Source: Isoetes taiwanensis (taxonomy: Eukaryota; Streptophyta; Lycopodiopsida; Isoetales; Isoetaceae). From it: DNA of 64,000 nt. The stretch lies in assembly GCA_021234155.1 (NCBI GenBank), contig JAJEKV010000017.1, positions 6,181,901 through 6,245,900 on the forward strand, written 5' to 3'. Positions within the stretch are counted from its first letter, which is position 1, and each line of letters starts with the position of its first letter. The position numbers and the translations under genes were made by a program. Below the pieces are notes generated by a model. That model made no database searches. It saw only the letters and a list, made by a program, of their open reading frames with translations, and had not been told where the DNA came from. Below are positions 23,101-30,567 of the stretch, one piece after another.

Positions 23101-26100
23101 ATCAGCTCTTTGGTGGAATCAAACTTTCTTCCCAGTTTAATATTGTTTATGGGAATGATACATATCAGAGCATAATAAATAGGTCCGCCTTTCCTTTGCG
23201 TTTTTCTCAAACAGTTACCAACCCTCAAACATGCCCTTGAAAGTGAATGTCCTATTAACTCGTAATTGGCACCGGACCAACAACACGACAGATTATTTGG
23301 AATGCCAGTTGGACTGATTGTTTATTTATAGAAGTATTGATTATTGATCAGCCCAGATAAAAATATCTGAGTCAACCAAAGTTTAACACAGATTATTCTG
23401 CCTATTTTATTGCGTGGACTTTCTTATTAATACCTTAGAAACGAAACAAAGTCCTATGTCACTTCCATAAATCATTGGTCTTGTGTTCGGCACTTAATAG
23501 ATTAGAAAAAAAGAGAGAATGGGTCATTTGAATAAAATATCAGTTGGGCTACTTGTTTATTAGCCAGACAGATTAGAATAATGCAATCTACGAAGATAAA
23601 GCCATGTGTAGCATTATTTTGCGAGTTTCAGCTACTTTTGCTTGGTTTGTTCATGAAGATAGCTCTATAACTTTATCATGAACACCACATTTATGACAGA
23701 CACAAGACAAAGATTCTAAATCCTTCATCACTGGTGCCTGAATAACGTAATCTATATTCTGTCCTAGATCAGAACTGCAACCACTATTTCAAAATGCCAA
23801 AGAGCATGAGCCCTGAAGGCTCAAGCACTTTCAACTGTAACCTAGAAGAAAAATACATAATGCATTTTCAATATCCTAAACCTCTATACATGACAGTACA
23901 CATTACCTTGTCCATTCTTTGACCTGCTTCAAAAATAGGCTGACCACGGTAAAATGTTACAATTTTGCCACCTTCACTAAGGTGTATTATCTCCCGTGTA
24001 GACAACTTCTGAAAGACAGATGCTTCTCTCAACACCTGAAAGCCCAATCACACAAGACATTCAAACTTCAAGCTACCATATTTGGACTAGGCTTAACAAA
24101 GTTACAACAAGCACATGAGAAGAAAAATATACATAAAATAGGCTAAATACAACTCTGAGCAGCAAAAGAGGAAGAAAAAGAACTTTTCATCCTACAAAAT
24201 TTTCTTGCAAAATCTTGGAGCGGTAAGTAAGTGCAAATGACTGACCCATCACCTTTCAATGCCAAAGTTCATTTTGCCTAGAGACCAAAGAAGAAGAACC
24301 TGTGCGATAGGTGATCCCATCAGATGGCGACTCATGATTGATTTGAAAGTTACACGGTCAACAGCCCATACTAAAGCATGAGTTTTTGCCCTTACAGTTG
24401 CATTTCTGAGGGTATCATACAACAAAGCAAGTTCACCAAAGCATTCTCCTGGCCCTTTTGTCCTGACAACTACCGGTGGCAGATTACCCTGCAAGTGAAT
24501 AGGAAATCATACAAGTAAGCTGAGATTAAAAAATTGGTAATTTCCAACTTCTTACTAGAAATAGCCATGTTAACTTGCCTTCTGAGAAATCACATCGAAC
24601 TCCCCAATATCCTGTAATGGATAAAATGGAACACTCCTTTTGTATCAGCTATTAAAGCAGTTGAAATATTCAGTACCTTATCTCTTGTAAAGAAAGCTTT
24701 TACAATAAACATTTGGCAAACATATCTATGAAGAAAAAGGATGGCAAAAATGTAGATAACTTACAACCATATAAAAGTTGTCGGCAATCTCTCCTTGTTT
24801 AATAATATCTACTCCAGGAGATACTCGAATATCCTCAAATGCATCAATAATCTCCTCTCGCAAAGTGGCATCTAAGTCACCAAACAGATACTGCTTGCTG
24901 GTATCCCCAATAAAGCAGACTGTTAGCGCCATCGTCATTCCGCAGATAATAAAATGAGATATACATTACCTTAATATTTCACGTAAACTCTCCTTCGTAG
25001 CATTTGATTTTGCAATAGTCCTTCGAGTGGTCTGGCGCATCCGTTTCAATGATTTATCACTACATCAGAAACAAAAGCGCCTTATGCAAAAATCAAACTT
25101 ATATTTTGCGCATGCATGACTATCTTGTATTCTCGTTTTAGATATTTTCATGGACAACCACCATCAGCCAGATCTGAAAGCTGAGACTCCCTCGAGTAAA
25201 GAGCATCTGATAGCAAAAGTCTCCAGATACTTACCAAACTCTTCTGCGGGCGTGCTTTTGAAACACCCCCCTGACAGCCGACTTCCAAGAGTTCGACAAC
25301 CTGTATTCCATTAAAAATTGCAAATCATCAGTATGTCTATCATCAGGAACAAACAGATGCACCTGCATACACATGCACACAGGCTTGAATAACACTGTGC
25401 ATATCTAGAACTCATCTTGTGGGTCATGCTGCCCATCATTGTAGATCAGTATGTAGGGTGGTGAGCCTGTAGTTACCCTCTTAGTATGCAAAACACCTTT
25501 GTTCAGTAGGGAAAGCCACCATGCATTTACATTGACCACCACCTTGCTGCAATTTTACCAAGCCGGGAAGCACAATTGACTGCCTACTTGGGTAGTTTAT
25601 AGTCCTTAATTTTCTAGGCCTAAATGTATGCTTGGGTAGCTTATAGTTGCTAGAGCTAAATGTAAGGCATGCAAAATCTAGAGCCCTCTTTGTTGAAATA
25701 TAGGTAAACGGGCAGAAGTATGATCTGAATAAAATGGATTCAGCAGAAATGTCGAGCCGATGGCTCGGTGGTAGAGCACTTGGCTTGCAAGCATGATGTT
25801 CTCCATTCAGTACCCAACCAGTCATCCGCAATTTATTACTTTTGACCATTATTTGCGATGTGAGAAATATTATATTGGAAAATCTCTATGGATCTGAAAT
25901 AGTAGCAAGGACCCACGGAAAGGCTTGATAAACAATTGTGCTATTGTTAAGCCAGTATCACATTCATGAAGGTGTTGTTTCAGATCCGATCAGAACTTTT
26001 TGCTTCAATTCGACATAACTGAAAAAAAATTGAAAGAACGACAGCCAGTTGAATATTTGATAGCCATGATCATGCGATCACCTTAATCAACAAAAGATCT

Positions 26101-26686
26101 AAACAAGAGTTTTGGCTCAAAATAACCACACTTATCTGCACTATTGTATCTTCATGATGACATAAATCATCTAAATGCATAATGGCGCATGCATCGTAAG
26201 CTTTTAGAGAGTGCAAGAGCTTCAATTTCTCAAATGCAAGACATACAGGTAGGCATCCTCAATATCTCGTTAGTGGTAATTTGTGCGATAAGCCTACAGT
26301 TGAACCTTTTTCTCTTGGGACCTATGACTGAACCATAACTCATATCATACCTTTGAGATTGAAGGGACGAATATCTCTGCTTGCCCACTTCGTTTTGCAT
26401 CTCTGGAACAAAAGAGTTGCCAATGCTATTTTCAGACTGAACCTGTGAAGGAATGGTTTCCGCAGAACTTGGGGGTGCTCTTCGACATGTTTGTGGTTGC
26501 TCTAGGGGTATCCAACACACCCTGTATTTCCTGAAATGCATTTACATCTGGATCCTGCAACACAACACAATATTCCATATATTTAAAAACGTCTTGGAAA
26601 CAGAAAATATAACTGGAGCCACCTTTACCTGTATCACAGGCTTTATAAAATGGATGCAAGTTTTCAAGATCTGTTTCACCATTCAT
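6055..26686 (-). CDS. cGMP-dependent protein kinase (PKG) with four cyclic-nucleotide-binding domains, 20 coding exons
   Basis: Joining these exons (5' to 3' on the minus strand) gives one open frame of 1038 codons plus stop with matching phases at every junction: 26686-26629, 26501-26351, 25300-25235, 25059-24970, 24897-24765, 24611-24579, 24488-24300, 24035-23907, 12996-12808, 12161-11981, 11904-11571, 11118-10897, 8655-8390, 8150-7995, 7917-7838, 7545-7435, 7350-7238, 6822-6540, 6471-6262, 6177-6055. Domains: basic N-terminal segment (about 70-115), cNBD1 (122-240), cNBD2 (241-365), cNBD3 (377-575), cNBD4 (592-695), AGC kinase (about 720-985), and a C-tail ending NWDDVF, like the WDIDF end of animal PKG. 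Role by family: a Ser/Thr kinase released from autoinhibition by cyclic nucleotide. The ATG at 26686 is the first in frame, after an in-frame stop. There is no PP2C domain, unlike the PP2C-cNBD-kinase fusion of angiosperms. Confidence 0.9.
8390..8655 (-). CDS. PKG exon 13: cNBD4, intact cassette of cGMP type
   Basis: 88 codons: KVPCLEFLTSSEIDQLSNSL opens the domain, then GDRLYIIYQGTV, then the cassette FGEHALLGGEPRSYTV at about residues 659-674. Glu and Arg are both present, and Ser follows the Arg, the position where Thr/Ser favours cGMP in known PKGs. This is the domain next to the kinase, which in four-domain PKGs is the main activating site. cGMP preference is inference. Confidence 0.9.
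9409..9678. repeat. Tandem duplication, about 130 and 112 bp copies
   Basis: The block from 'tacaagtagttgcgagaaga' through 'aacggcatttcct' occurs at about 9409-9542 and again, slightly shortened, at about 9567-9678. It is inside PKG intron 12. Confidence 0.75.
9677..9915. repeat. Degenerate minisatellite, four ~60-70 bp units
   Basis: Units share 'cttgcacttaagatagttta', 'tacttcggggtt' and 'gccaattgagtttc' in order, with indels. It directly follows the tandem duplication. Confidence 0.7.
10153..10631 (+). pseudogene. Coding-like gene fragment antisense in a PKG intron
   Basis: The plus strand carries two overlapping frames that look like one protein broken by a frameshift near 10330: first VTLRVWAEGSKEITRPFSL and LGQWPQILSGIFSLYG, then LNRPEKLCVPTKVQAVVACL, EKVLPELTFSLDKNGTIVSN and IAGICSLYSVLQLPSLKLAI. 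Composition and hydrophobic spacing look like real protein, not random translation. There is no start context, and it stops at 10631. I do not recognise the family. It may be a captured or transposed gene piece. Confidence 0.45.
10897..11118 (-). CDS. PKG exon 12: cNBD3 second half, degenerate cassette
   Basis: The cassette position reads YGIFGDECLLTHVKEKD, then a spacer, then YQTSAVVESSAAVCLSV. Gly-Asp-Glu partly resembles Gly-Glu, but no Arg stands at the phosphate position and the loop is lengthened, so cNBD3 is probably not a ligand site. The exon ends in a helix, ILGPINEHLLRVKNRMAL, that links to cNBD4. Confidence 0.85.
11571..12161 (-). CDS. PKG exons 10-11: end of cNBD2 and first half of cNBD3 with a long insert
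   Basis: Exon 10 (12161-11981) completes cNBD2 (TTMIAIDRALF) and begins cNBD3 (VALQRVPAFIELNPDQLSRL). Exon 11 (11904-11571) gives the YVVQGGCISLAK strand, then about 85 residues of Ser/Arg-rich, low-order sequence (for example GFWARSRIGSLIK and KSMKRTRHSGS). This insert sits in the beta roll before the cassette and contains several basic-Ser sites that could be phosphorylated; that is inference. Confidence 0.85.
12808..12996 (-). CDS. PKG exon 9: cNBD2 core with degenerate cassette
   Basis: 63 codons, beginning VYVIKEGQVRMSW. Where a phosphate-binding cassette should be, the protein reads LEILGETLLLNEEATSLW at about residues 322-339. The Gly-Glu pair survives but the phosphate-binding Arg is gone and bulky residues follow. 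By family knowledge this domain is unlikely to bind cyclic nucleotide and may be structural. Confidence 0.85.
13547..13611. repeat. 17-bp perfect hairpin in PKG intron 8
   Basis: TTCGTTTTACAGCCCCC (13547-13563) and its exact reverse complement (13595-13611) around a 31-nt loop. It could be a short MITE or a structured RNA segment; no target-site duplication is obvious. Confidence 0.75.
13780..14275 (-). other. Possible decayed LINE-like or retroposed sequence in intron 8
   Basis: On the minus strand, fragments such as MGLSNEVIWKHHCENIWKMV and WRFFPAMFGQS have the look of degraded protein-coding sequence, but there are stops and no motif I can name. The stretch lies directly left of the copia insertion. 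Confidence 0.25.
14281..14458 (+). repeat. Element A left LTR
   Basis: 178 bp, TG...CA ends. It is followed at once by the tRNA-Met-type primer-binding site. Confidence 0.95.
14836..16077 (+). pseudogene. Element A gag and protease, frameshifted
   Basis: The first part (14836-15225) is gag broken by stops: ILDTDNYFTWRDAFQTNM matches copia gag. From 15226 one open frame of 283 codons continues with the RNA-binding zinc knuckle CWYCGKQGHAKRDC (CX2CX4HX4C) and then the aspartic protease region WLVDSRATKHLTG, where the usual DSG is DSR. The end is VILVPGLLVNLLSVSEFD, typical of the protease/GAG-pre-integrase boundary. Confidence 0.85.
16080..16788 (+). pseudogene. Element A integrase remnant
   Basis: A GAG-pre-integrase HHCC start is visible (LWHAKYGHV, CHACRLGKQ), then a deletion, then the second half of the catalytic core from 16405: GVHRQLIVPNAHPQNGVAER with KNRTLMDLARSML. 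The catalytic Glu lies in GVAER. The first Asp of the DDE triad falls in the deleted part, so this enzyme is not functional. Confidence 0.8.
17236..17307 (+). repeat. 24-bp unit repeated three times
   Basis: The unit 'gctgaaactcacgatgcttc' plus 'atct' occurs three times in a row, encoding ETHDASSA repeats in the spacer between integrase and RT of element A. Confidence 0.8.
17390..18526 (+). CDS. Element A reverse transcriptase (copia)
   Basis: 378-codon frame. It contains the RT landmarks HQHWNKAMHEELDML, GAKWIFKIKYHADG, FAPVVRLDNLRAVLALAA, YQLDFKCVFLNGELEEELFM, GLKQAPRCWN and the catalytic YMDD (LLLYMDDTIITG). A stretch of roughly 18 residues between RYKA and FAPVVR, present in other copia RTs, is deleted. 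Confidence 0.9.
   Translation: MAKVLADKEPINYYQVAKHQHWNKAMHEELDMLTKQGTWELVPAPKDKNIIGAKWIFKIKYHADGTVSRYKASGDVFAPVVRLDNLRAVLALAANRKWQVYQLDFKCVFLNGELEEELFMQQPPGFADTTHPTYVCHLQESICGLKQAPRCWNHKINSHLVDLGYGRSRADPNLYFQFQGDLVSILLLYMDDTIITGDASTLIDSTKEDLKASFEGTDLGLMHYCLGLEVWQTSQGIFLTQQKYISEILDKFHMTDCKASPIPCDPGYHFTLALDEEAVDSTLYRQLIGALLYDENARPDIVYIVGVSSRFMTDPKMPHWKVAKKVLQYLKGTYKEGLHYSHMHDPKLLLYSDSDMASSDLQKRKSYRICVLLRKQCS
18527..18810 (+). pseudogene. Element A RNase H end, split by the nested element
   Basis: AELKALTMTVQELPWL and FCDNNGAISHAKD are copia RNase H motifs. The last codons before the nested insertion (KDQLADG) continue exactly after it with FTKPLSGASFTQMK at 22151-22240, confirming that 18817-22150 was inserted into this frame. 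Confidence 0.85.
18967..20412 (-). CDS. Single ORF of element A2: gag-like N-terminus, unknown acidic remainder
   Basis: 481 codons from the first ATG at 20412. Residues about 15-95 (LTLHNYEEWRFHMTWSLISQ, then LRSKILQRSFLSAKELWDYL) match the UBN2/DUF4219-like gag core of copia elements. The remaining ~380 residues are rich in Glu, Asp, Cys and Gln (for example HDEFFLSFGELWEDVAALP, MNLHIPFACTHDEIIKDHAS) and contain no zinc knuckle, protease or RT motif. The frame reads through the polypurine tract into the 3' LTR. A long uninterrupted frame in such a non-coding setting suggests selection or youth. I cannot name the C-terminal part. Confidence 0.7.
   Translation of the reverse strand: MVYFTSESAKQLYQIIAPMQDNLLTLHNYEEWRFHMTWSLISQGPWHVVRGQNCSDITLEKDDTVSRSIMFTIDDSLRSKILQRSFLSAKELWDYLRLQCVQGHDLGYDHVQQGFKAKSVDKCEVLPIFTFPVIDLHDEFFLSFGELWEDVAALPNQMELERSEHDMPNPERAIKECTECCFDLEMVSLQQEGNSQSILFDLDLQHEMLDNTCPLDNNEIIDQFHGEEQCAGNTQGVMEAKEELVCELPWLDIDSKPCNFQSIISQVSQCELPLYMNLHIPFACTHDEIIKDHASLAECLGYAACTDIQGISQVLKVSFECLHLRNQVLLIVDVAEDNNLVDYDVKSGTWSQVMARQFCEFRCDISNDSKDNYKFSVDKYLEWQSHMSFTAKFIHRDFYMFFYITQKLVMKDSYIDKKREWYRGRKIWFRTNISWQAWLLLWLTLLPMLNFSTGVLSLQQCLSSGGVLDLYMLTCMMTSHC
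20470..21885 (-). other. Leader region of element A2
   Basis: About 1.4 kb between the primer-binding site and the ORF. Rich in 'agatccg' and 'gatccaa' type motifs scattered on both sides; no coding sequence I can support. Confidence 0.5.
22317..22503 (+). repeat. Element A right LTR
   Basis: 187 bp; preceded by the polypurine tract and followed by the GGAAG duplication. Confidence 0.95.
22504..23906. other. Right part of PKG intron 8, with decayed coding-like sequence
   Basis: On the plus strand, pieces such as SLLIFDSVPGGVMQEDHSTF (22697-22780) and RIGAKRFPKSLLLQYLKC (22940-23010) look like an old protein-coding fragment with many stops. Together with similar plus-strand sequence in intron 12 this may be a captured gene. 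From 23140 to 23906 I see nothing recognisable. Confidence 0.35.
23907..24035 (-). CDS. PKG exon 8: start of cNBD2
   Basis: 43 codons in phase 0, VLREASVFQKLSTREIIHLS then IFEAGQRMDK, which is the beta1-beta3 part of the second cyclic-nucleotide-binding domain. The next exon lies 10.9 kb away because intron 8 is filled by retrotransposons. The donor is GTAATG. Confidence 0.9.
24300..24897 (-). CDS. PKG exons 5-7: cNBD1, intact phosphate-binding cassette
   Basis: Three exons encode the first cyclic-nucleotide-binding domain. It opens KQYLFGDLDATLREEIIDAF, typical of the PKA/PKG N3A motif and first beta strands, and contains the cassette FGELALLYDTLRNATVRA at about residues 194-211. That cassette has the Gly-Glu and Arg that bind ribose 2'-OH and phosphate. 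The residue after the Arg is Asn, where cGMP-selective sites usually carry Thr or Ser, so selectivity is open. Exon 6 is only 33 bp (24579-24611), and the intron after it starts with GC, not GT (AAG/GCAAGT). Confidence 0.9.
25752..25825 (+). repeat. tRNA-like sequence, possibly a SINE head
   Basis: GCCGATGGCTCGGTGGTAGA followed by GCACTTGGCTTGCAAGC fits the A-box and anticodon region of an Ala- or Cys-type tRNA. The B-box (near 25804, CATTCAGTACC) is weak and the acceptor stem does not close, so it is not a working tRNA. It lies in the 25301-26350 PKG intron. Confidence 0.35.
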
Positions 26687-27230
26687 GTTTGTTGATTATT
26701 GAATTCTTCAAATAGCATTTCAACATCCTTCCACGCAGTTGCCATTTTTCCATCTAAAGCAGCCTCTGGTATCCTCTGCAATATAAGTATATAACTGGTA
26801 GCTTGTGAGAAGCAAACATATTTTTTTAGGACTAAGTGGAGAAATGTTTGTGTAGGATACAAATTCGTACCTTCAATATTGCTTCTAAACATTCCAACAC
26901 ATATATCTAAGAAACTCATCACCTGGCAACCAATCAAATCAAAACATCAAATCTCAGACGTGGTCTCAAACATGTGTAGCAGGGTATAAGCGCGTACCAT
27001 TATCATCTCCAGAACCTAGACCATCTGAGCTGTTGGGTGACTCCATTGGCATCCAAGTTCAATTTTCAATTGACTGCTCCTTTCTAAAAAAATCTCTATC
27101 ATAGTTTTTGGCTGCTTCAGAATCATCGTCCATCTGTTTGTCCATTGTATATCCTTCCTGTCGTTAACGAAATTCGAGTCGCTGATAAAACCATCCGAGC
27201 TTACGATACACAGAGACATCCATGTTTGTG
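26687..27230 (-). promoter_or_regulatory. Probable PKG 5' untranslated region with upstream short frames
   Basis: Above the PKG ATG an acceptor (TTGCAG) at 26776 precedes exon-like sequence. Short frames are present around 27016-27219 (starting MSLCIVSSDGF) and at 27050-27000 (MPMESPNSSDGLGSGDD before a GTACGC donor). None joins the PKG frame without a stop, so I read them as 5' UTR exons with upstream ORFs; an alternative N-terminal coding exon is possible. This stretch also holds the shared promoter side facing the plus-strand gene at 27400. Confidence 0.45.
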
Positions 27231-27399
27231 GTACGGGAGCAGTTGGAAGTCCGAGGTGTGAAATCGAGTTTTCAACAGACCGACTTTTCTTAGCTAAATT
27301 TTGTAAATTTTTGAAAAAACAAAATGGCGAATACGTATTTTATCTTCCTATATCCTATTAATAATATAAGGGTATTAAGATGAGGGGGGTTTCTCATGC
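27231..27399. promoter_or_regulatory. Likely shared promoter between PKG and a divergent gene
   Basis: The putative PKG 5' UTR ends near 27230 on the minus strand, and a plus-strand coding exon opens at 27400 or 27445. The ~170-bp gap is AT-rich on the PKG side and C-rich on the other. Bidirectional use is inference from spacing only. Confidence 0.35.
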
Positions 27400-27518
27400 A
27401 TGCCCCCCAACCCACCCAAATCCCCACCCCATGCATGTATACCTATGGATTGGCTCCTAAATCCCCACCGTCCGCTATCGCCAGACGAGGGCGAAGCCGC
27501 AGCGTCTGCTAAATCTGG

Positions 27519-27839
27519 TGTCGAGATATATGATATCGAGATCACCATCTTGCCGCTAGACGTGATGTATCAGCACTTACAGCACTTATAGCACTCAGCA
27601 CATAAGTGCTGACTAAGCACCTTATCAGAGTCTAGCAATGGCCCACCACTTGTTATAATTAGCGACGGCATAATTAGGAGTGGTTGGTGATGGGAGCAAT
27701 TAATATTGCCTGCCCTTTTGTATATCTTGTATTCTCACATACGTTCAATACAATTCCATTTTGCCTTTGTTTTGGGAGCTTGCGCTCTCGGATATTGGTG
27801 TGCATCCCCTTCTCTCCCTTTCTTGGTGCAACCTTGACA
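27519..27839 (+). repeat. Element B left LTR
   Basis: 321 bp; its 5' end carries the near-palindrome ATATATGATATCGAGAT. Followed directly by the primer-binding site. Confidence 0.95.
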
Positions 27840-27889
27840 TGGTATCAGAGCACTAGGTGTGCTGAGATTGATTCATGATCAACACAAAG

Positions 27890-28760
27890 AATGGAGAAGG
27901 ATGCAAGCTACAACCAGATTACCTTCCCGGGCGGTCATGTGATTCAAATCTTGATGGCACGGGGTTTCCGGCAATGGAAGAGAAGAATGACTCTCATTCT
28001 TAAAATTTGAAGGAGTTTGGGGAATTGTTAGTGGCCAAGAACCAAAGACCGAGCTTGCATCGGATGGCAAGAATAAATCTGTTCTTGATGCTTGGCAACC
28101 TTAGGGATGACAAGGCTATGGCTACGATTGGGCTTTCTATTGAATCTCTTCTTGATGAGGTTCAAGGAGGAACAGACCATGATTTATGGAATGCTCTCAT
28201 CCAAGAGCATGAAAAGAAGACCCATACACAAATTGGGCATTTGTATCTTTGAAGTAGTGAATCTCTTATTTGGGAAGAGACCGAGAGTCTTGACAAATTC
28301 GCAGATCGCATGAAGAACACCTTTACAGATTGAAGCCTCTCGAGAAGAGAATAAGATCTCTCCTTCATTGCAATTATTCTTCTTTCTTAGATCCTTACCC
28401 AATTCTTTCCATGCTTTGCGAAGCAATCTCATGCAAATTGCCGACATGGATCTCAATCGTGCAATCACTTCTGTCAAGGAGGAGATTATGATGAGAAAGG
28501 ATGCTGGGATTATCAAAGACGAGTACAATGCTTTCTTTGCAGGTCATTCTGAGCCTAAATCCTATGCAAAAGAGAATGAGAAAGCTAAGAAAAAGAAGAA
28601 TAACAGTAGCAGCAACGCCTTCAAGGGTGCTGACAGCAAAGGCACAGCATCCAAGCAGCAGGTTTGTGATTATTGCAAGAAAGGCAATCATACCGCAACA
28701 GAATGTAGGAAGAAGATGAAGGATCTTGAGCACAAACTGAAAGCTTTGGAAACAAACTAA
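27890..28760 (+). pseudogene. Element B gag with zinc knuckle
   Basis: Gag sequence in three frames: NLFLMLGNLRDDKAMATIGL, LDKFADRMKNTF, then the open frame 28368-28760 with LPNSFHALRSNL, a Lys-rich linker and the zinc knuckle CDYCKKGNHTATEC (CX2CX4HX4C). Stops and one-base shifts separate the pieces. Confidence 0.8.
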
Positions 28761-28806
28761 GCTTCAGCCAATGTGGCCCAAATTGTTGAAGAAGTAAGCA
28801 TAGCCA

Positions 28807-29882
28807 ATGTGGTTCCTTGCAGCCCGGATTATGTCTATCTTTGTAAACAAGTGGCAGCCCCTCGCTCTATCAAATTCATCATGGATTCTCGGTGCTCTGA
28901 CTCATATTAGTTGGCACAAAGATTGGTTTGAAAGTTTCAGACCTACCTCTTCCAATCACATTGTTCAAATTGGTGACAATATTGAGCATCAAATCCGCGG
29001 AATGGGTGACATTCAAGTATCCACAAGTCTTGGTAATTTCACTCTAAAAGAGGTAATGTATGCTCCTACTTTGCGTAAAGATCTGATTTACATTTGTAAC
29101 GTCTTAACCGATATGGGCACAATAGTTTCCTTTGATAGTGATGACTTGCATTGTTCGCAACAAAGTTACGAGGAAAGAGCCTTGCTCGTGCTATTAAAGA
29201 CGGGTAATCTCTACCATTTGGGCCAAGAATATGTTGACCAAGTTGTTCTTGTAGCCGCTGGTAATGGTACTTGTGACTTATGGCATAAAAGGCTTGGACA
29301 CATCGGGTCTTAAAGCACTCAACCAGCTTGCCCAGCTTTGTAGGCGGTTTTGATCTTCATCAGCACCCTACTCTTGCAAGTTGTGAGACTTGTGCATTGG
29401 GCAAACAAAGACTGTGAACTTTTACTCTTATTGGATCTCGTGGCTCACGCTCTTCTTGAACTAGTACACACGGATCTTTGTGGTCCAACTCATGTTCCTT
29501 CTCTCTGGGTGCTTATTATTTTTTTCGACCTTCATTGATGATTTGAGGGGAAAACATGGGTCTATTTCTTGAAGCGGAAATCGATGCATTTGCCCATTTC
29601 CAAGAATGGAAAGCGTTTGTTGAGAATCAAGTAGCCCATCGATTAAGAAGCTCAGATCTCGATAATGGTGGAGAATTTACCGGGTCAAGCATTCAATCAT
29701 TTTGTGATGATTATGGTATTGGCCAACTTACCGAGCCTCATACTCCACAACATAATGGCGTTCTAACGAACGTAAGAATCGCAGATATTGTTGACATGGC
29801 ACGCTGTTTGCTCGCTCAATCCTCGGCACCCATTCAATTTGAATTTGAAGCGGTAAGGTATTCAGGTTTACCTTCTCAATAG
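28807..29882 (+). pseudogene. Element B protease and integrase remnants
   Basis: Protease region near 28880 (FIMDSRCSDSY in a neighbouring frame; ISWHKDWFESFRPTSS), then MYAPTLRKDLIYICNVLTDM and LWHKRLGHIGS (pre-integrase HHCC). The integrase core pieces are HTDLCGPTHVPSLW and TEPHTPQHNGV. Frameshifts lie between all of them. Confidence 0.8.
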
Positions 29883-30286
29883 ATTGCCCATTATTCGCGG
29901 AAAAATCGGACTCTGAACAAGCTTTCACCGGCATAAAGCCAAATTTGTCTTGCTTTGCGTGTCTTTGGATGTGTTGCCTTTATGCTTATTCCAAAGCCAA
30001 TCGCAAGAAACTTGAGCATACCAAAGAAGAAAATGATTTTTGTGGGTTTTCTCGACCCGGTGCAAACATGGTTATAGGCTGATTGATCCGGATACCAAAA
30101 AGCTTTGTGTTAGTCGCGATGTTATTTTCCATGAAGATGTTTCGGCATTTCAGCAAGGTTCAAAAACTCTTAATGTGGAATTTATTGATATCTCTGCATG
30201 GATAACAGATGACGCCATAGCTTCCAATCCATCCGGGTTCGGTTTCGATATTCCAAAGACTGCAGCTAGGTTCAAAGACTCCTGCG

Positions 30287-30470
30287 GTGGTCCCAAAGAC
30301 TGTGAGTGCTTACGGCAGATCCCTGTTTCCTGATCACGGCGCAGATCTTGACACATCCAATCAAGGAGGAGATCTTGATCCATCTGATCTAGAAGGTGAT
30401 TTTGATCCTCCTGATCAAGGAGGAGTTGAAGAAGAACTTGGTCGAGGCAAAAGGAAACGTTTTCCTCCTC
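30287..30470 (+). repeat. Acidic repeat in element B (DLDPSD/DFDPPD type)
   Basis: Degenerate tandem repeat around 'caaggaggagatcttgatcc', encoding GGDLDPSDLEGDFDPPDQGG between integrase and RT. A non-globular linker in the polyprotein. Confidence 0.6.
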
Positions 30471-30567
30471 AAAGTTTTGCCTTCTATGCTGAAATTATGC
30501 CCAGCATTATGGAGTTTTGTGGTGCTGCTATTATCAGTGAACCCACCAGCTATCGTGAAGCTATTTC

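Noticed and set aside
25752-25825. Functional tRNA gene
   Set aside because: Acceptor stem does not pair and the B-box is poor.
6055-26686. Angiosperm-type PP2C-cNBD-kinase fusion
   Set aside because: No PP2C sequence upstream; four cNBDs and PKG-like kinase motifs with a WDDVF end fit true PKG better.
26683-26937. 84-codon minus-strand frame as the true PKG N-terminus
   Set aside because: Its frame ends in a stop that overlaps the ATG at 26686; only the downstream frame joins exon 2 without a stop.
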